Shown here: positions 55,179 through 61,939 of the stretch, piece by piece
Layout of the letters: every line of letters begins with the position of its first letter
Position numbering within the stretch: the stretch's first letter is position 1
Origin: Pseudomonadota bacterium
GTDB lineage: Bacteria; Pseudomonadota; Gammaproteobacteria; Steroidobacterales; Steroidobacteraceae
Length of the DNA: 61,939 nucleotides
Assembly (NCBI GenBank): GCA_947454465.1
Contig: CANGJP010000007.1
Span: 1 to 61,939, forward strand
Reading direction: 5' to 3'
Notes under the pieces: model-generated
Told to the model about the DNA's origin: nothing
Database searches by the model: none
The model's input: the letters and a program-made list of their open reading frames with translations, nothing else
Translations under genes and position numbers: made by a program

Positions 55179-56107
55179 CTGACCCCGCGGTGCTGCGTCG
55201 TTATCGTGTGGAGCACAGTACTCGATATGAGTATGTGGCGACAGTGATGCATGGTCATCATTTGTTGCATTTGAGTCCGCGTCAGCAACAGTGGCAGCGT
55301 GCTATGCAGCATGATATTGATCTGCATCCGATAACCGGTCTGTTGAGGCCTGATACTGACGCGTTTGGTAATCCCGTGCATCGATTGGAAATGGAATCCC
55401 CGCATCAGCAATTGATCATCAATGCTTCCAGTGAGGTACTGGTGTCGGTTCGGCCCGAATGGCAGGCGGACAGCACTATGGAGTGGGAGCAGGTGTGCAA
55501 ACGCTTGTGTTATCGTCATCAATCACGCACTACAGAAGAACTCGAGGCGATCTCGTACCGTGCAGAGTCCCCCCACGTGCGAGTCAAAAATGCATTCGCT
55601 GATTTTGCTACGGCATGTTTTCCAGTGGGGTGTCCTATCCTTGTCGGAGCGCAAACTCTGATGAGTAAAATTTATCGCGAACTCGCTTATGCACCGGGTG
55701 AAACTCAAGTTAATACTTCGGTGCTTTCAGTGCTTGAGTCACGACGAGGTGTCTGTCAGGACTTTGCTCACTTAATGATTGCTTGCCTGCGTTCACTAGG
55801 GTTGTCAGCCCGATATGTTAGTGGTTACTTACGGACGCGCCCTCCTGAAGGTGAAGCAGCGTTGGTGGGCGTAGATGCCTCCCATGCCTGGGTGTCAGTG
55901 TATGCGCCGCCCTACGGTTGGGTGGATCTTGATCCAACCAATGATCTGCGGGTGGGGTTAGAACACATCACGCTGGGTTGGGGTCGTGATTTCAGCGATG
56001 TATCGCCAATACGTGGTGTGATCGTCGGAGGCGGTGAGCATCAAGTAACGGTGGCGGTAACCGTGACCGAACTAAATGATCGAGTCGTGGATTCGTCGAC
56101 GTCTTAA
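55175..56107 (+). CDS. Transglutaminase-like cysteine peptidase family protein
   Basis: A 310-residue protein with an N-terminal beta domain (RRYRVEHSTRYEYVATVMHG) and a transglutaminase core. The catalytic triad is visible: Cys in SRRGVCQDFAHLMIACLRSL, His in VDASHAWVSVYAPP and Asp in WVDLDPTNDLRVG. It most likely cuts or forms amide/peptide bonds made by the ATP-grasp partner; direction and substrate are unknown. No signal peptide is seen, so the step is probably cytoplasmic. It overlaps the ATP-grasp gene (ATGA) and closes the three-gene operon. A 256-base gap separates it from flp. Confidence 0.93.
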   Translation: MTDPAVLRRYRVEHSTRYEYVATVMHGHHLLHLSPRQQQWQRAMQHDIDLHPITGLLRPDTDAFGNPVHRLEMESPHQQLIINASSEVLVSVRPEWQADSTMEWEQVCKRLCYRHQSRTTEELEAISYRAESPHVRVKNAFADFATACFPVGCPILVGAQTLMSKIYRELAYAPGETQVNTSVLSVLESRRGVCQDFAHLMIACLRSLGLSARYVSGYLRTRPPEGEAALVGVDASHAWVSVYAPPYGWVDLDPTNDLRVGLEHITLGWGRDFSDVSPIRGVIVGGGEHQVTVAVTVTELNDRVVDSSTS

Positions 56108-56363
56108 GTGATTGGTGTGCAAGTTGATGTCGCGCGAAATAATGTCCGTGATTGCATTTATACAAATGAAAATGGATCTGCAAAATCGCAAACACCCCAT
56201 CGTGAAAACCTAGATACAGGTAAGTAGTCATACCAATTGTTGACTGTAATTGCTTTGTCCAAGATGAGCTAACCCCAAGTTAAATGCATTGGGTAATGTC
56301 GTGGCGAAGTTGGTTCTTAAGTGGGTCGACTGAATTGCCTAATTAATTATCTGGAGAGTGCTC

Positions 56364-56534
56364 ATGAATATTAAGAAATTTGTGACTGACTTTTTTCGTG
56401 AAGAAGAAGGGCTGACCATGGTCGAGTATGCTATTGCCGGTGGGCTCATCGCTGCAGGCTTGGTTGTAATCTTCACTGATCTTGGTACTGCAATCGGAGT
56501 AAAGATACAAGCGATCATTGATGCTCTAGGTTAA
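56364..56534 (+). CDS. flp: Flp/Fap-type major pilin of the Tad system
   Basis: A 56-residue prepilin, short and easily missed. The leader MNIKKFVTDFFREEEG is cut after Gly16, before LTMVEYAIAGGLIAAGLVV, with the Glu-Tyr pair conserved in Flp pilins; a short tail ends QAIIDALG. The ribosome site GGAG is 8 bases upstream. Flp subunits form bundled adhesive Tad pili. It is the first gene of the locus, followed by its prepilin peptidase gene after 65 bases. Confidence 0.95.
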   Translation: MNIKKFVTDFFREEEGLTMVEYAIAGGLIAAGLVVIFTDLGTAIGVKIQAIIDALG

Positions 56535-56599
56535 CTCTTAAGGAGTTGGCTTAAGGGATTGGTGTTGAGGCTGTGGCTGGCGTTTAGGGTGTGCTCTAA

Positions 56600-57196
56600 A
56601 TGCTAGCCTTTATTTTGTGCATGACTATCACTATGCAAATGTTGGTTACATGGATTCTGATCGTTTATGTGCTCTCTATCGCTGTTGTTGATTTGACGAC
56701 GCACCGAATACCTAATTGGTTGTCTGGTATGGCGGGTATCCTGGCGCTACTTTTTCAAACACTCTTGTTTGGGTTTTCAGGATTACTCGATGTTCTTTTG
56801 GGGTGTCTAGTTGGCTTTTCTATGTTTTTTTCTTTTTATGTGTGGAGAGCGTTCGGGGCCGGTGATGTGAAGGCCATGGCGGTGATCGGGATGTTTCTGG
56901 GGCCTAAGGGTGCGCTGTTAGTTTCTATAGCAACGTTAATCGCTGGTGGCGTAATCGGGTTGTTTTATTTGTGGCGATTCAGTGGTTCTGTACAAAAGAC
57001 ATGGCATCGTTTTCTGGGTATTGTTCAGTCTCCGTTTGTGGTAATTAACAAAGCACCCACTGTACCTGTGATGTTTAACGTATCCAATTTGGCCAGCAAG
57101 CCACAGAAACAGAATAAGTTTCCTTATGGAGTATCCATTGCGGTGGGGACCTTGTTAACGATTTGGTATATGGGCGCCATGCCATATTTGTATTGA
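56600..57196 (+). CDS. tadV: Prepilin peptidase of the Tad system (TadV/CpaA type)
   Basis: A 198-residue membrane protein of the A24 aspartic peptidase family. The two catalytic Asp motifs are VVDLTTHRIPNWLSG and FGAGDVKAMAVIG (GxGDxK), between about five hydrophobic helices. It cuts Flp and probably TadE-like pseudopilins. Internal ATGs at codons 8 and 12 could also be starts. The position right after flp is typical for Tad loci. Confidence 0.93.
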   Translation: MLAFILCMTITMQMLVTWILIVYVLSIAVVDLTTHRIPNWLSGMAGILALLFQTLLFGFSGLLDVLLGCLVGFSMFFSFYVWRAFGAGDVKAMAVIGMFLGPKGALLVSIATLIAGGVIGLFYLWRFSGSVQKTWHRFLGIVQSPFVVINKAPTVPVMFNVSNLASKPQKQNKFPYGVSIAVGTLLTIWYMGAMPYLY

Positions 57197-57492
57197 TTAA
57201 TGAATAACTCCTTGCATATTCGCAATCTAAAAAATAATAAGCAATTACTTGGTATGAGATGGCCAATGCGATTTATTCTGGCTATTCAATAGATCATCAT
57301 TCCTATTAATGCGTTCATCAAACTGCGTTATTACATTTGTCTTTTAGCTGTTAATGAGAGCGCTGTTCATTTTATTTTGATGGTCATGCCGCAGTTATCT
57401 CCGTGGTTCACCCATGTCGCGTGAGTGTGATCACGTACAGACGCAATGTGTTCATTGCATCACGATGTCCACCATGGAAGAGGAGTGTTGTG

Positions 57493-58329
57493 ATGATAAA
57501 AATACGCGGTTGGTACATGGTGGCCATCTCTTTGATACTTGGGCTGGCAGCGGCGTGGGTGGCTAGCAGTTGGTTGGTAGAGCGAGTTCGCTTGGCGGAT
57601 GCAAAAAATGTTGACGTTACGGTTGCAGTGGCTGCCTTGGAGATTCCATATGGGACTACCGTCAAAGCTAATCATGTGAAGCTGATTCGGATGCGTCAAG
57701 GTACCGAGCTTGGCAGTTACTTCACTACGGTGGAGCAAGTGACGGGTAAGGTTGCCAAGCAGAAACTGCTGTCAGGTGAGGTTCTGCTTAAAGATAAGTT
57801 TACCGAGTCCGGTGCAGGTAGCACGTTGGCAGCATTAATTAGACCGCAAATGCGTGCGGTGACGGTGCGTGTTGATGATGTTGTCGGTGTGGCAGGTTTC
57901 CTTCTGCCAGGTAATCATGTCGACGTTATTGCGGCACGCAAGGCACAAGAGCGTGCTACCACTAGAACGATTCTGTCTGATCTCAATGTTTTAGCGGTCG
58001 ACCAAACCTCAGGTACGGATAAAAATGAACCCGTGGTGGTGCGAGCGGTCACATTAGAGATGACGCCGCAGCAAGCGGAAGTGCTGATGCGTGCGCGAGA
58101 AGAAGGGCGCATTCAGCTCACCTTAAGAAATCCAAATGATCAATCTGTGTTGCAGGAAGTCGCTGAAGTTGAGAAGCCTGTTGAGAAGAAAGTAGAGATA
58201 CCGGTGATCGTTGCGCCTGCTGCGGTGACGAAAAAGCCCCGAGCGACTGTAGCCGTTATTCCCACAAAAATTGAACCTCAGGTGACCATCATTCGAGGTA
58301 CCTATGTTGAGGGTTCGTCGTCCAAATAA
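57493..58329 (+). CDS. rcpC: Flp pilus assembly protein RcpC/CpaB
   Basis: A 278-residue protein from the ATG at 57493, which has a perfect AGGAG ribosome site 7 bases upstream; the frame from 57403 is rejected. One N-terminal membrane helix (MVAISLILGLAAAWVASSWL) is followed by a SAF domain (VTVAVAALEIPYGTTVKANH) and the CpaB core (AVTVRVDDVVGVAGFLLPGN; LEMTPQQAEVLMRAREEG). A Lys/Pro/Val-rich tail follows. It is thought to support the outer-membrane secretin through peptidoglycan contact. It is followed by rcpA after 48 bases. Confidence 0.93.
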   Translation: MIKIRGWYMVAISLILGLAAAWVASSWLVERVRLADAKNVDVTVAVAALEIPYGTTVKANHVKLIRMRQGTELGSYFTTVEQVTGKVAKQKLLSGEVLLKDKFTESGAGSTLAALIRPQMRAVTVRVDDVVGVAGFLLPGNHVDVIAARKAQERATTRTILSDLNVLAVDQTSGTDKNEPVVVRAVTLEMTPQQAEVLMRAREEGRIQLTLRNPNDQSVLQEVAEVEKPVEKKVEIPVIVAPAAVTKKPRATVAVIPTKIEPQVTIIRGTYVEGSSSK

Positions 58330-58377
58330 TGGATCTGTGCCATCGCGTCAGTCGTGCAGTTATAGGAAATCAACCCA

Positions 58378-59928
58378 ATGAGTAATAAGTATTTATCGCT
58401 GATCTGCCGAGTCTTGGTGTGCTGTACATGCTTGTTCAGCGCCGAGTTGTATGCCCAGGACGTTGCTGAGCAAGTCATCCATGCTGGTCGTAATACCGCG
58501 GTGCAGGTACCCATCTATAAGAGTCGTGTGATTGTCGCTCCAGCGTCAATTCGGCGTGTGTCAGTGGGTAATCCCGATATTGCCGACGTGTTGGTACTAG
58601 GGGTCGATGATTTGTACATCCTCGGTAAAGACTTAGGCAGTACTAATGTCTTGTTATGGGATAAGAACGACGCGCTGATCAGTTCATTGCAGGTCACCGT
58701 CACGCATGACCTTGAAGGCTTGAAACATCAATTGTCGACTGTGTTACCGAGTGAAGCTATCGGTGTGGCCAGCGTACAACGTGACCTGGTGCTCTCGGGT
58801 AAGTTGTCGAATGTCATGAACATGGATGCGGCATTAAAGATTGCCAATTCCTTCTTAGAGCAAACAGCCACGGCTAAAGAAAAAATCATGTTCTCTCAGC
58901 AAAAAAGTACGGGTGGTACGGGCGATAGCGTCACGGGTGAGAAGCGTTCAGGTCAGGTTATTAATTTGATGACGATTGGTGGTAGCTCGCAGCAAGTGAT
59001 GCTGCAAGTGAAAGTGGCTGAAGTGAATCGCGATGCCATCAAGAACATGAACGCACAAATGAACGTACTTAAAAATGGTGCCAAGTTTTCTGCGGGCGCA
59101 GTCAACGGAGGCGCAACTTTCCCTGATACGATTTTTCCTGATGGGTTCAATCACTCAGTTTTAGGTGGCACGATGCCGTTGGGGCCAGTGATCGACACCT
59201 TTTCTCCCAATATGTCTACCATCACCAATAGCGGCATTTTTGCCAGTTATTTGGGCAGTGGCGTGGCCGCAAATCTGATTCTAGATGCGTATCAGGAAAA
59301 AGGTTTGGCAAAAATTCTGGCCGAGCCGACGTTAACTACATTATCAGGTCAGGATGCGCAGTTTCTTTCTGGTGGTAGTTTCCCGATACCGGTGTCATCG
59401 ACTAATGGTGCGGTGAGTGTGGAATTTAAAGATTACGGGGTGAAGTTGCAGTTCTTGCCCTTGGTGCTAGAGGGAGATCGCATCAACTTAAAACTGAACA
59501 TTGGTGTCAGTGAGTTAGGTCAAAGTACTGCGTTGAAAGTCGCTGCCGGCTCCACCGCATTGTTCAGCATACCGTCATTGACTGAGCGACGTGCCATGTC
59601 CACGGTGGAGTTATTGGATGGACAGAGCATCAGTATTGCGGGGTTGATGAATGAAAACATGCGGACCTCAATCAATAAATTTCCTTGGCTTGGTGATGTT
59701 CCTATATTAGGTGCGTTGTTTCGTTCGCAGGAATATCAGAAGGGACAAACCGAGTTGATGATCATTGTCACGGCGACGCTGGCCAAACCATTAACTCCGG
59801 GTCAGGTGAAGCTGCCGACCGATGCCGTGATTGAGCCTACGGATACACAATTTTTCATCGGTGGAAAAATTGAAGGCACTGATAAACCTGCCACCACCAA
59901 ACAGCCCACAGATAAGACGGCTAAATAA
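58378..59928 (+). CDS. rcpA: Tad system outer-membrane secretin RcpA/CpaC
   Basis: A 516-residue secretin. A signal peptide (CRVLVCCTCLFSAELYAQ) leads to the N-terminal pilus-secretin domain with SRVIVAPASIRRVSVGNPDI. A BON-like part around residues 115-165 and the secretin core follow (QVMLQVKVAEVNRDAIKNMN; LAEPTLTTLSGQDAQFLSGG). The late VPILGALFRSQEYQKGQTEL segment is the secretin signature. It forms the outer-membrane channel of the Tad apparatus. An AGGA ribosome site is present. Confidence 0.95.
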   Translation: MSNKYLSLICRVLVCCTCLFSAELYAQDVAEQVIHAGRNTAVQVPIYKSRVIVAPASIRRVSVGNPDIADVLVLGVDDLYILGKDLGSTNVLLWDKNDALISSLQVTVTHDLEGLKHQLSTVLPSEAIGVASVQRDLVLSGKLSNVMNMDAALKIANSFLEQTATAKEKIMFSQQKSTGGTGDSVTGEKRSGQVINLMTIGGSSQQVMLQVKVAEVNRDAIKNMNAQMNVLKNGAKFSAGAVNGGATFPDTIFPDGFNHSVLGGTMPLGPVIDTFSPNMSTITNSGIFASYLGSGVAANLILDAYQEKGLAKILAEPTLTTLSGQDAQFLSGGSFPIPVSSTNGAVSVEFKDYGVKLQFLPLVLEGDRINLKLNIGVSELGQSTALKVAAGSTALFSIPSLTERRAMSTVELLDGQSISIAGLMNENMRTSINKFPWLGDVPILGALFRSQEYQKGQTELMIIVTATLAKPLTPGQVKLPTDAVIEPTDTQFFIGGKIEGTDKPATTKQPTDKTAK

Positions 59929-59942
59929 AACAGAGGCCCATC

Positions 59943-60248
59943 ATGAGTACACATAGCTTTCCCAGCCTGATTCATTCCATGGCTATTACTTCGCTCATGC
60001 TGCTTGGTGTGGTGCAGCTGTCCGGTTGTGCGGATACACCTCATGCCGATGCAGCGTATGGCGATGCGTATCGGCATATGGTGCAGCAACAAACGCAGAA
60101 TCAAGAGGCGGCAGAAAATCCCTCGCCAGACGCAGCTGATCGTTCGGATGCTCAGCGTCTTAGCAAAGCCCTTGAGGTCTATCGCGGTGATGTGGGTAAG
60201 GGCACTACCGATGTGAAGCAGACTTTAGAGTTTGATGTTGGTAAATAA
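59943..60248 (+). CDS. Small lipoprotein of the Tad locus
   Basis: A 101-residue protein with a lipoprotein signal (SMAITSLMLLGVVQLSGC, lipidated Cys at about residue 29). The mature part is Gln/Asp/Ala-rich and unstructured looking, then KALEVYRGDVGKGTTDVKQ at the end. I do not recognise a named family. Small lipoproteins with a similar look follow the secretin gene in some Tad loci, where a pilotin-like or assembly role is possible. It starts 14 bases after the rcpA stop and precedes the tadG-like gene. Confidence 0.8.
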   Translation: MSTHSFPSLIHSMAITSLMLLGVVQLSGCADTPHADAAYGDAYRHMVQQQTQNQEAAENPSPDAADRSDAQRLSKALEVYRGDVGKGTTDVKQTLEFDVGK

Positions 60249-60268
60249 TCATCAACACGGAATGCGGT

Positions 60269-61573
60269 ATGTATTGGTTGTTATTCCATAGTTCCGGTGC
60301 TCATTGTCACTCTGTAAGTCTGTCTAAGCAGCGTGGTGTGGTCACAGTGGTGTTAGCTTTAGCGATGCTGGCGTTACTGGCGATGATGGGGTTGGCGTTA
60401 GATACCGGCCATATCATGATCAACAAAACGCGTCTGCAGAATGCCGTAGATGCCGCGGCACTGGCGGCGGCCAAGCAACTCGACGATACCGAAAACATCT
60501 CCTTAGCGACGAGTGAGGCGCATCTTGCATTTTCGCATCATGCTGCGGCCGTCGGGAATGCTGAACTGGCTGAGGCTTATCAAAATGGCGGTGGTCCACT
60601 TTCTATAGAGGTGAGTTACTCGGCAACCCTGCCGCCTTTTACCGCTGGTGCCATAAAAGGTCCGTTTGTGCGGGTCAGGGCCACTGGGTTTGTGGTGTCC
60701 ACATGGTTGGTGCATTTGGTTGGCGTGGATCAAGCCACGCTTTCTGCCAGTGCGGTGGCCGGACCGAGAGTGTTGACAGCGTTGAATAACGCCGTACCAC
60801 TTATGGTTTGTGGTGATCCTGCTGCCGGCTCAGAAAATCATTGGGGGTATGTGCTGAATCAAGTCGTGGTACTGAAAAGCTCCAGTACCGGTTGTGGTTC
60901 TGATGTGGGTAGCGGCAATTTTCAATTGCTCGCATTGGGTGGAACGGGTGGCGACGTACTTAAAGAAAATCTTGCGGGTGGGTTCGCACAGGAAGTTAAA
61001 GCAGGGAGTATTCAGCAGACAGAGCCTGGCGATGTGGTGGGGCCGAGTAAGTCTGGGTTAAACACGCGCTTTGGTATCTACGAAGGATCTTTACATGGAT
61101 CAGAGGCTGTTTATCCACCCGATGTGATTGTCGATGTCCAGCCAAGTCCTGGCCTCTCTACACAGTGTGTCAATAATCAGCAACAAGTAAAGCTGGGCAG
61201 TACTGTCATCACTTCCAGTAACATCAATTTGTTGTACAACTTTGCTGGGTATACGGCTGACCTTGCTAACCCCGCGGCGTATGACTATCAGCCGCGCAGC
61301 AGCGGCGGCATTGGTGCTTACGATCGAAGGATGCTCGCTGTGCCGGTGGGGAATTGTTCTGCGACCATTGGGGGCAGAGGACCGGTGCCTGTGCTTGGGT
61401 TTGGCTGCTTCTGGCTATTGCAGCCGATTACGAATGGCGGAAAGGGTTCCTACATTTACGGTGAGTTTGTTAAAGACTGCGTGGCGAGTGGTTCGGCCGG
61501 TTCAGGGACAGGCAATGTTGATGGCCCACACATCATTCAGTTGTACAAAAATCCCGCAGGGACCGACTCATGA
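60269..61573 (+). CDS. tadG: TadG-like pilus assembly protein
   Basis: A 434-residue protein. The N-terminal membrane segment KQRGVVTVVLALAMLALLAM is followed by the TadG-type helix DTGHIMINKTRLQNAVDAAA, and the rest is a large Gly/Ser-rich extracytoplasmic domain with several Cys (VMVCGDPAAGSEN; PVLGFGCFWLL). TadG-like pseudopilins anchor or prime Tad pili. The start is not fixed by a strong ribosome site; a Met closer to the membrane helix does not exist. The stop overlaps the tadE start (ATGA). Confidence 0.85.
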   Translation: MYWLLFHSSGAHCHSVSLSKQRGVVTVVLALAMLALLAMMGLALDTGHIMINKTRLQNAVDAAALAAAKQLDDTENISLATSEAHLAFSHHAAAVGNAELAEAYQNGGGPLSIEVSYSATLPPFTAGAIKGPFVRVRATGFVVSTWLVHLVGVDQATLSASAVAGPRVLTALNNAVPLMVCGDPAAGSENHWGYVLNQVVVLKSSSTGCGSDVGSGNFQLLALGGTGGDVLKENLAGGFAQEVKAGSIQQTEPGDVVGPSKSGLNTRFGIYEGSLHGSEAVYPPDVIVDVQPSPGLSTQCVNNQQQVKLGSTVITSSNINLLYNFAGYTADLANPAAYDYQPRSSGGIGAYDRRMLAVPVGNCSATIGGRGPVPVLGFGCFWLLQPITNGGKGSYIYGEFVKDCVASGSAGSGTGNVDGPHIIQLYKNPAGTDS

Positions 61574-61939
61574 AGTACGGGTCAACTCGATTAAATATTC
61601 AGGAGCAGCGTGGACTGGCGATTGTCGAGTTCGCGATTGCCGTGCCCGTCTTGTTATTGATGATGTTGGGGATGGCCGAGTTAGGTCGCTGCTTGTACCA
61701 ATACAACGCGCTTAATAAACAAGTCCGCAACGCCGCACGCTATGTGGTCTCTAATGCGCGGGTCGGCTCTACCAGTGTTGTCAACATCACAAATGCAATA
61801 CCGATAGCGCGTAATTTGGTGGTCTTTGGTAACGAGGCAGGTACTGGGTCTGCGTTACTGCCAAATTTGGCAGTGGGCAATGTCACGGTTTCTAATAACT
61901 CGGCAACGCCCGACTACGTGCTAGTGCAGGTGGACTACA
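61570..61939 (+). CDS. tadE: TadE-like pseudopilin, truncated by the right edge
   Basis: The first 123 codons are inside the window. The N-terminus reads NIQEQRGLAIVEFAIAVPVL, the TadE signature with the conserved Glu after the presumed Gly cleavage point, then GMAELGRCLYQYNALNKQVR and NAARYVVSNAR. TadE is processed by TadV and needed for Flp pilus formation. It overlaps tadG by 4 bases. The remaining genes of a Tad locus (tadZ, tadA, tadB, tadC) should follow beyond the edge. Confidence 0.9.
   Translation, partial: MKYGSTRLNIQEQRGLAIVEFAIAVPVLLLMMLGMAELGRCLYQYNALNKQVRNAARYVVSNARVGSTSVVNITNAIPIARNLVVFGNEAGTGSALLPNLAVGNVTVSNNSATPDYVLVQVDY

Noticed and set aside
57201-57290. A 29-codon open frame between tadV and rcpC
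   Set aside because: No ribosome site, no recognisable motif and composition typical of the AT-rich gap.
1-61939. tRNA or rRNA genes, CRISPR arrays, insertion sequences, phage genes, attachment sites
   Set aside because: No repeat-spacer pattern, transposase motif, cloverleaf or duplicated end could be seen on either strand by reading.

Overview
The window looks like a chromosomal piece of a gammaproteobacterium with moderate to low G+C. The main evidence is the order rne <- -> rluC, maf/yceF, yceD, rpmF, plsX, fabH, the SOS-regulated lexA, an OprI/Lpp-type murein lipoprotein, a type IV pilus minor-pilin operon and tex. I cannot name the genus. I saw no tRNA, rRNA, CRISPR array, insertion sequence or phage gene.

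Region 1 (1-27.7 kb) is a large exopolysaccharide locus of the exosortase-A-associated kind. It holds two asparagine-synthase-like proteins (one cut by the window edge), about seven glycosyltransferase domains, a polysaccharide deacetylase fused to a glycosyltransferase, two methyltransferases, a Wzx-type flippase, an O-antigen ligase/polymerase-type membrane protein and a UDP-GlcNAc 2-epimerase. It also holds a biosynthetic set known from exosortase A loci, split over two operons: an acyl carrier protein, two alpha/beta hydrolases and a GNAT/FemAB-like transferase at 8.7-11.7 kb (+), and an AMP-forming ligase with a PLP decarboxylase at 19.4-22.2 kb (-). Two exported proteins with near-identical twin-arginine starts and a shared CPPS-x-x-S segment (a Kelch-like propeller and a polysaccharide-lyase-like protein) flank the middle genes. 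Neither the exosortase nor any PEP-CTERM protein lies inside the window.

Region 2 (27.9-36.9 kb) is housekeeping: RNase E with a structured leader, rluC, maf, yceD-rpmF-plsX-fabH, then an L,D-transpeptidase facing an OprI-like lipoprotein. Region 3 (37.1-44.1 kb, -) is the type IV pilus minor pilin operon fimT-pilV-pilW-pilX-pilY1-pilE. Region 4 (44.2-48.8 kb) has lexA with its SOS box, a receiver-cyclase fusion and tex. Region 5 (48.8-56.1 kb) is a small Cys-rich gene and a three-gene transglutaminase / ATP-grasp-alpha-E / transglutaminase operon. Region 6 (56.3 kb to the right edge) is the start of a Tad/Flp pilus locus: flp, tadV, rcpC, rcpA, a small lipoprotein, tadG-like and a truncated tadE.

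The best candidate for an under-described system is the acyl/aminoacyl-transfer set in Region 1. A PLP enzyme lacks the usual acidic residue that reads a distal amine. A ligase and a carrier protein form a loading pair. One alpha/beta hydrolase has a Cys nucleophile and its partner has no nucleophile. An asparagine-synthase-like amide ligase lacks its glutaminase Cys. Together they fit attachment of an amino-acid- or amine-derived group to the exopolysaccharide. That is inference; the motif changes are directly visible.
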